DNA of 64,000 nt from Diospyros lotus (GCF_014633365.1 NC_068340.1:41750328-41814327); one strand, 5' to 3'; counted from the first letter of the stretch, positions 20,884 through 33,708 are shown. Translations and numbers: made by a program. Notes: a model not told the origin generated them from the sequence alone.

Positions 20884-21859
20884 ATCTTCACTGTTTGTTT
20901 GTTTGTTTTTGTATTGAGTCAAGCTTTTACATAATCTTTTGGATATTTTTCAATAAAAACAAGGAATGCAACACGTGCTATGCACGTGCAAGTTAAGAAA
21001 TGCAATTGATAGTTAAAATTTAAAATTTGTTTAGGCAATATTTATATGAAGATGAATTTGGATACAGTGGTATAATTGATTTGATGTTAAATATTATATA
21101 TTAGTATGAGTTTAAATCTTATTCTCACCATAAATCTTTGTTTTCTGAATGAAATAGTCAAAAGAGTACTATTAAAATATTTTAGATTAAAAAAAGATTT
21201 AATTTCTTTAAAGATTCAAAAAGGGGTCTATTCTTTGCCCGCATTTTATATCATATCATTGCCATGCACTAAAAGTCGTCTCTTCAAACTATATATATTC
21301 ATTTTCCCTTTTCATTTTGGTATTGTAAGTTAATTTATCGTTTTTGCACTACATTTTCCTTCACATAAAACAGAAATTTGCATTTGCATCTGGTCCTAAA
21401 TGACTAAAAATTATAACATTAGTCGATAAAGGTTGCAAATGCAATTAAATCGAATTGAGTCAAGTTTAGCTCAAGCGCTTGTTGGCAAGCGACAATAGCA
21501 ACTAGCAATATTTGGCATTGAATATAGATTATCGAAAAAGGTGAATGGTTGCAAGCAGATGTAGACGTAAACAGTTGTAGACAACGAAGAAAGGGAATGA
21601 TTGCAGGTATCGTTTCGATTAGAAAAGGTGAATGGTCATAGGCGATCACTATCACTAAAAAAGGTAAATTATTGCAGGCATAAAATAACATGTTGTCGTT
21701 AGAGAAGATGGATGGTTGCAATCGTCACTCGCTTATCCTTTCTACCCTAATTCATCGTCAAGAACCACTGACGAGTTCCTAATATTTTTCCGATAAATTC
21801 TTTTTCTACAATTATTTCTTTTTTATACACATGCACGCGTGCGCAAACACACACATATA
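20884..21859. other. Intergenic, AT-rich
   Basis: No gene. Holds a TTTG microsatellite (20895-20915), a perfect hairpin CACGTGC-TAT-GCACGTG at 20972-20988 that gives two G-box cores, and a CA-rich stretch before the Helitron. Confidence 0.6.
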
Positions 21860-24235
21860 TCTATATAATAAAGCAAGAAGGTTTTTGAAATTGAGAGACA
21901 AATGTGAGGGGGACATTTTTGGATGGTTGAGATCAATAAATGGTTAAGATTAATGGCTCAGATCAATTCTTTTTCCCCCCAAAACCATCCCATCCTCCCT
22001 CACCTCACGCACACACTCTGCCCAACCCGCTAACACACGCACACACTGTCTCTCTCTCTCTCTCTCCCTCTCTCTCTTCTCTCTCTCTCCCTCTCTCTTT
22101 CTCTCACAGTCACCCACTCACGCCATCGTCGCCGCCCCCCCTGTTGCGCCCAACCGGCAGCCGCTCAATCGCCGTCGTCCCCCATCGGCCATACTGCCTC
22201 TCCCAACTTGAGATCTAGGTTTGCTGTGAAGCTTACTTGCAGCAATGGATGACGAAGACATTCAGTCGGCGAAGGAGGAGGAAGCAGAGGAGGAAGCCGA
22301 GTAGGCCGTCGACAATGGCGAAGGTGAAGCGGTAGCAAGCAAGAGAAGAACGGCAGCGAGAAATCACGGCCGTCGGTGGCGCTCGATGGCGATCGACGGG
22401 TGAGTTACAGGAAGAAGACCGAGCCTGACGAAAAGGACCGCTGGAAGCTCAATGTGTGTGTAGCTTCAGTGTGTGTATATATTTTATGTATATAGATTTT
22501 ATGTATGTATTGATTTGTCTCACTGTGTGTATATGCCTGAAGTTAACTGTGTGTGTGGCTCATTGTGTGTATGTATATATTACTATGTGTGTATGCCTGA
22601 AGCTCAGTGTGTGTGTATTACTTACTGTGTACATTTCTTCGCTTGATGCGTGTGTGTGTATTACTCACTGTGTACATTTCTTCGTTTGATGCTCACTGTG
22701 TGTGTGTATTACTCACTGTGCATGTAATATATGATTCAATTTGATTATGTATGAATTATTTCAGGAATTGATTGGTTCAATTTGGTATATATTGATAGTT
22801 CAAATAATATACATTTTTGTAGTCCCTGATTCAATTTTATTCACAATATATTATAAATTAAAATTAATTAGTATATATTTCTGTAGTTCTTGAAAACTAT
22901 TAATTAAATGTAGCACATAAATTATTAATCAAATTTGAGAAATCATACTTTTAAATACACCATAGTTCAAATTTATATGTAAGGAGAATGACATTGATAT
23001 ACATGCTGATGCACTTAATTCTAAATTTTGTTTTTCACCTTTATTTCATATAATATAGCTTTAGTTTTAATTAAATTTATATTATAATACTCTTAATTCT
23101 AAATAACTAAAAACAATCTCTTCATAAAATAAAAAAAATACAAAAATAATCCTCATAATTTATGTAGGATGATTTCTCTATTTTTTGATTTCAAATTTAA
23201 AATTATACTAAAAATAAAATTATTATTATTATTATCATCATCATCATACCTTAAAAACTTCAAGCACAATTTGCCCGGAAGCTCACTTAACCCAATATCA
23301 ATAATAAATCAAATTGCAAAACTTCAATCTAAATGCTAATTTCACATTATTGTGTAACTAAATTGAGAGTACATGACATTAGTGATACTTAATGTTGTTA
23401 TTCGCGATAAGCGTGACCTTAATACTATTTACATTCATGAGGTAAGCATAAAAGTCACTTGAACATTGTATATACACTAGCGTATACTTGTGTCTGCGTG
23501 TGTGTGTGTGTGCGTTCGCGACTATGAAGGGGGGAAGTGGCCATCAACGATGCCCGAGGGGGGCAGCTATCAACGACAGCGGGCGAGGGAGAGGGTGGCG
23601 AGCGCCATGGCCGCTAAGGAGGGAGGGAGAGAGGGGAATCCAGGTTCCCTGAACCCCAAAATTCAGGGAACTTGGGTTTCCTGACTCCCGAGGTTTGAGG
23701 AACTCGGGATTCAGGGAACCTCGGTTCCTCGAACCCTGAAAGTCAAGGAACCTGGGTTCCCCGAACCCAGCGTCCGCCATGGGCGGTCACCAATGCCCCC
23801 CCCAGCCGGGCGTTGATAGCCGCCAACAACCCCCCCCAGCCATCAACGTTCCCCGAACCCAGCGATCGTCATGGGCGGCCGCCAACGCCTCCCTTCCGCC
23901 TGTTGACCGCCTCCCCCTATTGTTAATATTATTTACACCGTGTCTTTTATTTAAATACACGTGCCTCTATTCTAAAGATACATCTATTCCGTGCCTTTAC
24001 ATAATGCATTTTAATTTTAATATTATTTACACCATGTCTTTAAGCATGTTTATATTCATTTTTTTATAATTTCGTGTTGAAAAACTATACACATTGTCTT
24101 CATATACGTGATATAAGTGAGTTTAGACTTTCAGTTTAGTATGTGTCCAAGTTTAGTTTTTGATTATTTCGCGTTCAAATTTAATATTCGATTTTTTTTA
24201 GTTGCACCGTGCCTTTAGGCACGGGTTATCCCTAG
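21860..24235 (+). mobile_element. Non-autonomous Helitron 1
   Basis: The 5' end TCTATATAATAAAGC at 21860 follows an A; the 3' end is a hairpin CCGTGCC-TTTA-GGCACGG (24208-24225) followed by TTATCCCTAG, ending at 24235 before a T. The family matches Helitron 2. No Rep/helicase frame. The interior has CT repeats (22047-22100), a possible captured coding fragment (ATG at 22246, MDDEDIQSAKEEE, soon stopped), a TG-rich minisatellite (22450-22725) and a GC-rich block (23520-23900) shared with Helitron 2. Confidence 0.85.
22450..22725. repeat. TG-rich minisatellite inside Helitron 1
   Basis: Degenerate tandem units around TGTGTGTATTACTCACTGTG and ACATTTCTTCG. The Cys/Val-rich frame across it is a repeat artefact. 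Confidence 0.75.
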
Positions 24236-24599
24236 TATATATATATTACAATAGATATATTAAGTATTTTCATGTATATGTGTACTTGTTATATGTCGAC
24301 TAGATAGTGTTGGTTTTGGTTTCATGTCGGGTTAACCCAGCATTTTAAAAAGTTTAGATCATTCAACCTAGACAATGAAACATGAGACAATATCCAAATA
24401 TAGATAAATAATACTAAATATATTCAATTTAATTATATTATTATAATAATTTAAAATTTAATAACTTTATATTAAATAATATATTTAAAAAATTATAAAT
24501 AAATTTATTAAAATATTTATAAATAAGTTTGTTTACGAGCTATCACAAATTTTGAATCGCATATGTTTTTTTACAAATTTATAATCGAATATATTAGTA
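24236..24599. other. AT-rich spacer between two Helitrons
   Basis: TA-rich, with no gene seen. It ends TTAGTA at the 3' terminus of Helitron 2; the sequence continuing at 27604 is the other side of that insertion. Confidence 0.6.
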
Positions 24600-27500
24600 C
24601 TAGGAATAACCCGTGCCTGAAGGCACGGTGCAACTAAAAAAAATCAAACGTTAAATTTGAACGCAAAATAATAAAGTATTGAACTCAGACACGTACTAAA
24701 TTAAAACTCTAAACTCACCCTATATCACTGTTTGAAGACAATGTATATAATTCTTAAATACGAAATGATCAAATAATAAATATAAACATGCATTAAGTTA
24801 ACAATCGTTTGATCATTTTTAATGTCGTGACTTTAGTGAAATAAAAAGGGTCAAAATGTGGATACTCTGTCAAAAATTTAACAGAGTATCCTCTGAAAAT
24901 ATGATACAACAAATATATCAATATATCTACAAAACTTATATATTTCATAATCATAATCAAATCATGTCATAAAACACCACATCTCTTTCATTTCCACTTC
25001 AAAACTTGATCTACTCAAGTCAAAAGGAAAAATAGCTTCGAAAGAGCAAAAAAGATGAAAATTCAAACATTCCACGCGTCCATAAATCATGCAAAAATCA
25101 CATCTTCTTAAGTTCACTTCCTACCTCGGTTGGTCTTAGCAGCCTACCTGTCTTTTCTTCTTCTTCACGCTTGATTTGGCAACCTTAAGGCTCCTATGCA
25201 CAGCACTCAACCTTGCAAGTGCGGCATTTTTCAAATCAAGCCTGCAATAATTATCAGCCATCTGTAATAAATTATATGGTAAAAAAGTGAGGATTCTTCT
25301 CGAAGTTAATATAACTAAAATTCCCCAAATGCAAAATTAGAAGAAAAAAAAAATGATGAAAACAAAAGGTAAAATGGTAAGTCTTTGTAAAGAAAGTTAA
25401 ATCCCAAGTTGCAGTGTAATCCACGAGTGAAAAAAATAAAGGGGGCGAGGGGTCAAACACCAAACATTAACTACACTTCAGCTTAGCACCAGAATTCTAT
25501 TCTATTTTATTTTTGATGAGAAATTAGAACTAAAAATGCAATTGGATAATTTATCATATTTACATAGTAGATTAAATGCTACTAACATTAAAGCTACTCA
25601 TAAATAAAGCATTGAAAGATCCATTGGAGACCAGGGTTCTTCTCAAAAGTAAAAGCAAATTGCTGCAGAGAAAATTCTGAGGGAATATTCAAATTGTCTC
25701 TTTTTACAGCAAAATAAATTGACAATACATTAGAACAACGCCTGCCAAACTGAAAATAGAATAAAGCAATCTCGCAAAAGTGCTATTCTTTCTCAAATCG
25801 CTGCCTGAAAATTGCATAATTTTAGTTTGGCAGCCTAGCAAAAGCAAGAAACGACCCAAAAACAGAGGTTTGAGACCATTTCATCATCAAACGCCCATTT
25901 CACCAAAGAAAACCTCAGCCAACTAAACCCAAAACCTTGTTAAGCATTAAAAACAAAAACCCAGAAGCTCAAGGAGCTATATGCTTGCCATCAGAGCTGG
26001 AAAACAAAGCAAAATTAGGAATAATCGAAATAGACCCACCAAAGCCGCAGCTCGCGATCATGTATTTACAGCTCGTTTTTGCCCCTATCTTCAACAAACA
26101 GATCATATGGACCGATCAAGATGGTCCAAATAAATGATAATCAAAGCAGTGAAATTAATCAACCTATTTACAAAACTTATATATTTCATAATCATAATCA
26201 AATCATGTCATATGTACACTAAAATCCAACTATATACTAATTACCACAACACCATTCTTCATACACAAACAACTATATCAATACAATGAATATAAACATG
26301 TCATTGTATCAATCCAAATCCGTAGTTGGAAAATGTACAACAATAAAATGGAAAATGATAAAATGCATACGACTTTTATATGCCTTTAGGTACGGGTCAA
26401 AGTAATCATGGATATACACATCTAGCTTTATCAGGGGAAAAAGTGATCTTCGTATAAACAGAATCTGACAATGAAAATTGGTGTTCAAGAAATTCAAACT
26501 CAAAGCTGAGTTAAATTTCTATGACTTAAAACAACAGAAGGTAATGAAGATTAAAAATAACACTTATATTTTGTCGGCTTCCCAGTTGTTCTGCGACATT
26601 TTGTTCAATCCAATGGTTTCTTCCACTTCCACTCCATCAACCTAATACAACCTAATATTTGCATCTTTAAGTATTAGTGGGAAAGAATACAGAGATTGAG
26701 GCGAGAAATAGTGGGAAAGATCGGCGATTTGACAGTCACTCTCCGATTCACCGATTTGTTTTATGATTCCGAACCGAAAGCAACGGAGATTTGACAGAAC
26801 GAAAAGCAACGGCTGATCTGTTTTTCGATTTGGAAACCAGTTCTTACGAACAGAAACCGCAATCAAACAAAACAAATCGGTTGGACAACTTATAAGATAT
26901 CTTATCGAAAGGGGCTGTTGAGTTTGAGAACTGAAACATCGACTCTCAGACGAAGCCGATCGATTTGAGAAGACAGATCGGCATCTACAAAGAGGGGCAA
27001 CAGCCTCTGCAAATCCCCAGCTCTCTGAACAGAAACCGCTACATATACATAGATACATATACACACACAGAACACACACACACACAACGCGGCCGTTGCA
27101 CACACCCATACACACACACAACACACACATACATATACACAGATACATATACACAACAAAAATCACAAGATATCTTACCAAAATGGGCTGTTGAGTTTGA
27201 GAACTGAGGGGGGGTTGGTGACGGCTAGCAGGGGGGAGGGGCGGGCGTTGGCTGCCGCTGCCCATGACGACCGATGGGTTCGGGGAACGTTGATGGCTGA
27301 GAGGGGGTTGGTGGCGGCCATCAGCGGTCGACCGACCGGGGGGGTTGGTGACCGCCCATGGCAGACGTTGGGTTCGGGGATCCTGGGTTTGCAAGAGAGA
27401 AAGAGAGAGGGAGAGAGAGAGTGACTGAGGGAGTGGGTGGGTGGATGGGTTGTAAGAGAGTGAAAGATGTCTCTCATATTGGGCGGGAAGTGAAATTAAT

Positions 27501-27603
27501 CCCAACCATTCACTAACACTCAAAACTCATCTAAACCACTAAAAAAATGTCTCCCTCACATTCGTCTATAGATTTCAAAAACCATCCTCCCTTATTATAT
27601 AGA
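24600..27603 (-). mobile_element. Non-autonomous Helitron 2 with captured host sequence
   Basis: Minus strand: the 5' end is TCTATATAATAAGGG at 27603, and the 3' end is CCGTGCC-TTCA-GGCACGG then TTATTCCTAG at 24600. The terminal 70 bases resemble Helitron 1 at both ends. It lacks Rep/helicase. It holds an eL28-like exon (25136-25261), CA repeats (27056-27155) and a GC-rich block (27200-27390) that matches, in the same element orientation, 23757-23890 of Helitron 1. The 293-residue frame at 27523-26642 crosses repeats and is not called. Confidence 0.85.
25136..25261 (-). pseudogene. RPL28: Captured last exon of ribosomal protein eL28 (RPL28)
   Basis: On the minus strand an acceptor TTACAG at about 25262 precedes a 126-bp exon encoding [18 protein letters not shown] followed by [12 protein letters not shown] and a Lys-rich end, then TAA at 25136. 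This matches the conserved C terminus of plant eL28 (usually VADNYYRPDLKKAALARL). The retained splice acceptor and the lack of the other exons show it is a genomic fragment, as expected of Helitron capture. Changes such as Y to C and P to L suggest no selection. Confidence 0.75.
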
Positions 27604-27989
27604 TTTATGAATATCCAATTGAATATATTCATGAGATTTAACGAGTCAAATTTTACTGAAGTCAATCTCAGTTCAATTACAAATCGAGTTTCAAAATTAA
27701 GTTCAATTTCATATTATTTATCATAATAAATGAATTTAAACGAGTTGAATTAAACAGTGAACATTGCTCTACTTATTTGCAACTCTATTGGTCAATATTA
27801 CGTAATAAGATAAAGACTCGATATGAAGCCTAGATAATGAAGCCTAGATAAAATATCTTGTAAGATTCACTCGGTGTCGAAGTCAATCTTACGCTCAGAT
27901 AAGCAAATGGGCACTAAATAAATGGTTGAGACTGTCATTAGAATAGTAAAAAACGGACGCAGACACAGTCCACCATACAAACAAAGACT
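27604..27989. other. Intergenic, AT-rich
   Basis: No gene seen; continuation of the sequence interrupted by Helitron 2 at 24599. Confidence 0.5.
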
Positions 27990-28102
27990 TGCTGTGACTT
28001 GACCTTTCTCCGTGGTTCTTTTTTGCAGTATCCTCTGAGTGCACCTTTGTTTCCATTTCTTCGATGGAAGAATGGTGCAGATGATGTACTACTCTCCAAC
28101 TG
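27990..28102 (+). other. 5' UTR exon 2 of family gene copy 2
   Basis: Matches the second half of 13781-13976 and ends CAACTG before GTAAGATA. The exon-1 promoter part is not found upstream, so this copy may have lost its promoter. The intron from 28103 to 28640 is collinear with 13977-14560. Confidence 0.6.
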
Positions 28103-28702
28103 GTAAGATATCAACCCTTTTCCATAAGCTTTTTTTTCCCAGAAAATGAAAATATCTTCTGGGTTCATGAAACTGAAACTCTTCTCTCCTTTTGCTCTTG
28201 ACATGTATGAACATGTCAATATACTGAATAGAAATCATATAGGTGTTAGTGATAAATGAACAGAAATCATGAAAAAAAGATCCAAGTAATTTCTACTTTT
28301 TCTAATTTCCATGTTCAGCTGATTTGCCCATTTTGAACATTCTGGCTGAAATCAGACAGACAAAGCGGTAAATAAATTGAATTCTGATCTTTCTGTTTTG
28401 AATTGGGCTTAAGGAAATCATTATTGATTCTTTTTTGGATGGATGAATGACAAAGTAAAATGGGAAAGGGACGGTATCTTGTGTTCTTATGAACTTGGTT
28501 TTTCTGGCAAGTATCTGTAACTCTTAGATTTGATCACTATGGGAGCTTAAACTGTAGTTAACATTATTGATTATCCTGGCAAGTTCTTCTTTGACATTTC
28601 GTTTCATCAGTTTGTGGAAAATCAACTTAATCTGTCGCAGGGTGAAAGAAGTTGCCTTCAAGAAACAAGATTTGGGCTCGAGGCCAACAACAGGACGGCA
28701 AG

Positions 28703-30468
28703 ATGGATCCGACGATTGTGATTGCACTAATTCAGGCTATTAGTCTTCTGAGTTCAACTGTTATACAAAGTCAGTCCAAGACACTTAAACCCGTATTCGC
28801 TAAACTTAAACGTCCTGGAGCTAGTTTTGGTTCTGTAATGGTCATCTTTTAACTTAAATCTAATAAAAATTTGAATATTAGCTACTCAAAGTGTACTTTT
28901 ATGTGTGAACATGCCATACATTCATGTCATTTTCTTGCAAAATCTAGGGTTTATCTTGCTTGAAGTCATAAGGATGTGAGATTCATACTGAAGAACAGAA
29001 TGGGTTTATAGATTCTTGAAATCAGGGCTAGAAAATTCCCTCACATAGCTGAATGGTGGAACATTCTTAAAGAGTATATAATTTAATTGTACTATAAACA
29101 TTATGTTCCATTTCTTAGATACTTGAATAAGAATATGATTGTTCCTTTTCTTGTTATTTTTGTAGGAATATTTGCCTCCCATGGCAACAAGAAAAGTGAT
29201 GGTGAGTTTGATACATTAATGGGTGATAGGATGTTCATTTGCAAGCTTAATGTTAGATCCTAACAAATACAATATTTTCTTTCAACGGGCATAGAAGCCA
29301 ACAGCCTAGATACAGGTGACAATGCATATAACTGGCTGTTAATTGATCATTATGAATGAATGTTGTTAAGCTCCGGTAATATTTTCCAGCATTTAGAAGC
29401 GCGATGAGCTTTAACCTGTGGCAGAGAGTTATTCTTAGACACTGGGAATAACCCCCATTTTTGTAGTGTGGCTTTGTGATTTGCTTTGTTTTGCATAAGA
29501 TGTTCTTAGATGCTTCAAAACTACAATGACTACTCATGTTCTTTGCAGTTTCAACCTCACTTTCCAACGAATTGACAAAAACTGAGGCAGCTGAATCACT
29601 CGAGTGGTGCATCAATCGATTGGATACTCAACAAGCATCGGTGAAGAGAAGGATCAACAGCATATGCGAAGAGGCACACGAGCTTTGGAAAGATGCAAAT
29701 GAAGCAACCGCCACATATGGAAACAATGTTCAGACACTAATGCTGTTCCATGGCCTTGCCTCCATCAGTCCATCTTTCTCCAATTGTTCTATCCCTATGT
29801 GGCGGCAAAAGTCTCTGTTTTGGTGGCACTTTCATTCTTCTCTGGAAACGTGGTTGCCTTCACAGTGACTTCAAGAAAATCCGAGAGGATTTCTCAGTGT
29901 ACTAAGACTCTCCATTGGAAGGAGATAGAGTTGCAGAATGAAGTCACTTCTCTTCGAGCTAAGATCGAGATGATCACTTTTTTGCACGAACTCAAAACCT
30001 CGAACTCTAGTGGGACTTACGGACAAGTTTATAGGTTGAATTCGCTGAGCGGGCACGTTGCTGACTTCCAGAAAACCATTTCTCAGGCTCTTGAGATGTC
30101 TTGCTCAATCAGCAGCAATCAGATGAAGTCAGTTTCCCAGATTGCAGTTGGAGCCATTGTATATGGTCTAAGCTTCCCTATAATTGCATACTACTTGCTC
30201 TACAGTAAGCAATTTTACATTTGTCTGTTTCCTTCTTTTCTCTTAATTCATATTTTGTTTTTGGGCTTGAATATGGTAAGAATTTTCATGAAGAATCAAT
30301 GCGAAAATCATTTCATAACCATGCTTTGCTGCTCATTGCAGGGCTCCATTAGGCAATGACCATTTCGGCTTACGGGATGAACAGCTGAACACTATACAGA
30401 CAGGTCCAGTTTTGCATCATTTGAAGTCCTTGCCTGTAATGTCAACTAGAGTGAACAATATTTCATAG
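28703..30468 (+). pseudogene. Unrecognised membrane protein gene, family copy 2 (one frameshift)
   Basis: Inferred exons: 28703-28769 (exon from 28641 after TCGCAG), microexon 29166-29201, long exon 29549-30204 and last exon 30342-30468, all with GT/AG borders and phase-1 junctions. Exon 1 gives a hydrophobic helix (MDPTIVIALIQAISLLSS). The microexon gives IFASHGNKKSD. The long exon gives a charged helical part (SVKRRINSICEEAHELW), a hydrophobic helix, a second one (VSVLVALSFFSGNVVAF), a coiled-coil-like part and a C-terminal hydrophobic segment (VGAIVYGLSFPIIAYYLL). A one-base shift lies around 29765-29785 within the GLASIS region. The last exon adds about 40 residues ending at TAG 30468; a donor at 30400 could instead join 32395. 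No known domain recognised. The single shift may be real or an error. Confidence 0.6.
29166..29201 (+). other. 36-nt microexon of family copy 2
   Basis: Flanked by TTTTTGTAG and GTGAGTTT; encodes IFASHGNKKSD in phase 1. Confidence 0.75.
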
Positions 30469-30865
30469 CTTGTGAAACTCGTTACTTGGTGTATTCCAGT
30501 CATTTGATTTCAAGTTTCTATATGTAAATGAATGCCCTTTAATGTCACAATGAATATCTTTAAATGTGTATATCAAATCATCTAAAGGTAACAATTCTGC
30601 ACACGCATAGAGTAGGGATTCTTTGTTTTTGCTTTAAAGCAATTCAACTTCATCCTTTAGAAAAATAACTGTATTTTAAAAGCAAAGGTGTTTGAAATCT
30701 AATTGGCAAACACTGACATGTTACTAAGTAGGGTTGTTAATAGATCATTTGACCTGATGATCAATTCAAACTCGATAAGAAATTAGTGAGTTTGGATTAA
30801 CCCTTATAACATATTTGGATCATTATTAGATTGAGTTGAGAAGAGTTTTTTGAGTTTGTCTTAAT
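30469..30865. other. 3' flank of family copy 2
   Basis: AT-rich; probable 3' UTR up to about 30560, then nothing recognisable. Confidence 0.5.
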
Positions 30866-31463
30866 AACATGTTTTCAACATTGGGAATCAGTCGACCCTG
30901 ATTCGTTTGTTCACACTGAGAAAGTAAACACAATTTCAAGGAAAAAGAAAGTAAAATAAAGTACGCAAGGAAGTTTTTTTATGTGGTTCGGTTTGAACGA
31001 TATCTAGTCCATAACTATCCCTTTAGTTATTTCAACAAAGTAACAGTATATTATTGTTCTTTCTTGCATATAATGGTTTTTGACCCTTATTTATAGTATA
31101 GAGTGTTTACAATTTGAATAAAATTCAAAATGGAAGGATAATATCATGAAGATAATATTTCCTTATTAGCTTCACCAAATCAGGAATGGATTTCGCATTT
31201 GCAGGGATCCGATTTGCCTTAGATTAGGAAGGTTGACTTCTTCTCTAATCGTTTCCAATAAATTCGCTATCTCTTCATGATGCGAATTGAATAACCTGAC
31301 GGTGTGTCTCGCAGCTCGAGGCATTCCACGATCTAGTCCCAGTCGAAGCAACCTGCAACCTCGCCCTAATGTCCTCAACTCAAAACTTACTAGGCTTCGA
31401 AGGATTGGGCTTGATCCACTGGACTCTTTCCAACTCATATAGTGCGGTCTAAAAAATACCTGT
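30866..31463. mobile_element. Possible solo LTR
   Basis: About 600 bp containing TTATGTGGTTCGGTTTGAAC (30978-30997), a phrase typical of plant LTR leaders, between similar ACATGTT motifs at both borders. The ends do not show clean TG...CA, so the class is uncertain. Confidence 0.35.
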
Positions 31464-32044
31464 AACACATGTTAACCTGAAAAATCTCATAATCGACTCT
31501 ATAATAATGTAAGTTTAAATGGGTCGACATGAATTTCGAAACCAAAATCGATCTATTATGACCCATTAATTAAAATATTTGTTTATTTTCAAAATACCCT
31601 CAACAACTTTTTCAATTTCCATTCTCACTTTCTACTCATATTTATATGCTTTTGTTATTAATATTTTGATTACTTTTCAAATTGTATCATGAATGATGGA
31701 TGTGCTATTCTTAGTTTATGTCTTGACTATTTTGAATTGTGCAAAAGAATCAAAACGAAATTAGTCACTTAATTAGTAATTTATGAGTTACTTTATTTTA
31801 TTTTGAATTTTAATATTTTAATTAGTATTTAAATTTAAATAAATACTTAAATAGATTAATGGGTTAACCTAATTTATGCATGTTAACCTTAACATGTTTA
31901 TATGTTTAGTTAACATATTCAGATTTAGATTGAGAGTTCTTGACTCAATAAATTAACACATTAGATTCCGATTGAGACTTAACAAATGATGATCCATTAA
32001 TAACCCGAATCAAACTCGACTTTTTGCGACAACCTCTAATACTA
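31464..32044. other. Intergenic, AT-rich
   Basis: No gene or clear repeat structure recognised. Confidence 0.5.
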
Positions 32045-32480
32045 AATCTTAGATACCACCCTGTTGAATAGATCAAAATGAACCATCTATCCTTACAGAG
32101 TTCTCTGTCAATAAGGAGAGTAAACCTAATGAAACACAACATGCGTAGTTGTTCATACGAGCAGACTTTTCTTTTTCCACAAGTGTGTTGACTTGAGCTC
32201 CTTTATTGACTTTGTCTCTTCTATGTACAAGATTCATCAAATGAACATAATGAAGATCCATCGATAAATCTTTTTCTGGGTCATTGTGATAATGCATGAT
32301 CTGTTGATTTACAGGATTCAGGGTTAGAAGTTGCATATATAAATATATAGATCATAGAATATGGTATTAATAACTGTTCTTGTCTCGTTTGCAGCTGTAA
32401 CTATAGATAATCAGTGTGAGAAGACTGTGCAATCGCTTCTTAGTATTTTAATAAATGTGATAATTGTTTGATTTATCAAA
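32045..32480 (+). repeat. Duplicated block with a C-terminal exon, copy 1
   Basis: Collinear with 35935-36365 from CTGTTGAATAGATCAAAA onward. It ends in a conserved exon (see 32395-32471). Shared parts include TGTGTTGACTTGAGCTCC and CTTCTATGTACA. Confidence 0.75.
32395..32471 (+). other. Putative alternative last exon of the family
   Basis: After acceptor CTCGTTTGCAG a phase-1 exon encodes VTIDNQCEKTVQSLL followed by SILINVIIV and a TGA. The duplicate at 36280-36359 keeps the frame, an equivalent acceptor and the stop despite many substitutions and one codon indel. Joined to the ACAG donor at 30400 it reads in frame with copy 2. Confidence 0.45.
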
Positions 32481-32744
32481 TCTAATAGTATTAGTTTGCT
32501 AATGCAAGGTCCATAATTCATTTTTTTTTATTTTTTTTTTTTGGAGTTGATTTTTATTAGACTCGCTTGAGCTTCAATTCTTGACTAGGTTTTCTTAATC
32601 TTGAGATGTTCGTGACTATACTTGATTATGAATTTAGTCAGTACTTACCCGACCTACAAAAAGAGGATCGGATTCTATTTGTCATATATTCTCTAATAAT
32701 TAAGTTAACCATGAATCTCAAAGTAAAATGACGACAATAACGAT
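32481..32744. other. Intergenic
   Basis: T-rich tract at 32520-32540; nothing else recognised. Confidence 0.5.
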
Positions 32745-33708
32745 GTAATCCATTTAATATCTTACTCTTGAAATTTATGTTTTCGTATAGACACACTATA
32801 AAGTTGGCGAAAAATCACAATCATGTCATGTGATAATTGGATTCGTGTATGATAACTGATTATGATCTCTCACGTAAATGATTGAATTTAAGACTAGTGG
32901 TAGTTGTCAATGAACGGTGACATGAATTGGGGTTTATACCTAGACTTGGACCCAATCTTTCGAGCTGAATCTTTTGTTTGAATTGGGTATACCCCCAAGT
33001 TAAATGTTGGGCCTGAACGTGAAAATCCCTTAACCTTGACCTAAGTATGAGACGTCACTAACCACGTGTTGTTCTTAGGGCCCTCCTCGGAGAGGGCATT
33101 TTGGTAATTTCGGTTAAAATCAGGATGCCCTGTGTTCAAGCTTTCATGCCATATTGCATGGCGTTGCCTCAATCCATCTCGCACTAATTAAACTACCCCC
33201 ATGTTAGCTCCTGGGTCTCTTTTGTAATGGCAGTTCTCATCTTCTTCGCCTTCGCCTTAGTCGCCACCGCTACCTTCACGACGGCATTTAGGAAGCTCGA
33301 GACGACGTCTCAGCCGGCCCAGCACCTCTGGAAGAGGCTGAAAGATTTGCAGCAGCAAGCCGGGGACTTTGGAGACAATTGGGTTTCACCCCTTGCAGTG
33401 ATGGCTTATGAAGCGGGAGATTAGGGAGAGATTTTGGATTGGATGCATAGCCTGGGTAGGCGAGTTGCAGAGCTGGAAAAAGCCATAACCGAGGCCATGA
33501 AGCTATCTAATCTCCATCATCAGTGATCCTCCCTCTCGCAGCTTGTGCATTGCAATGTAGCTTAGACGTCTTTGTGTTGCTAATTCAATCCTGAGTTACA
33601 ACATATTTACGCATTTAACAAGTTAAATGATATTAGTAATGCAATTCGAGATTTTGTTTAAATCCTCTTTTATGTACATCTATAATCTATAAATGAGGGA
33701 TAGATTTG
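32745..33708 (+). pseudogene. Family pseudogene, main exon and 3' UTR
   Basis: 32745-33130 matches the repeat block at 1720-2060. From about 33150 it matches the long exon of copy 1: the GVAS region, the hydrophobic helix MAVLIFFAFALVATA (33227-), then FRKLETTSQPAQHLWKRLKD, and after a shift the EAMKLS region and the GCAGCTTGTGCATTG segment. A premature stop lies at 33422-33424, and there is no upstream exon. It shows the uninterrupted arrangement for the pseudogene split at 2428. Confidence 0.75.

Noticed and set aside
22456..22689. Cys/Val-rich 77-residue frame
   Set aside because: Translation of a TG minisatellite.
26642..27523. 293-residue minus-strand frame
   Set aside because: Crosses CA and CT repeats of Helitron 2 and has no domain; compositional.
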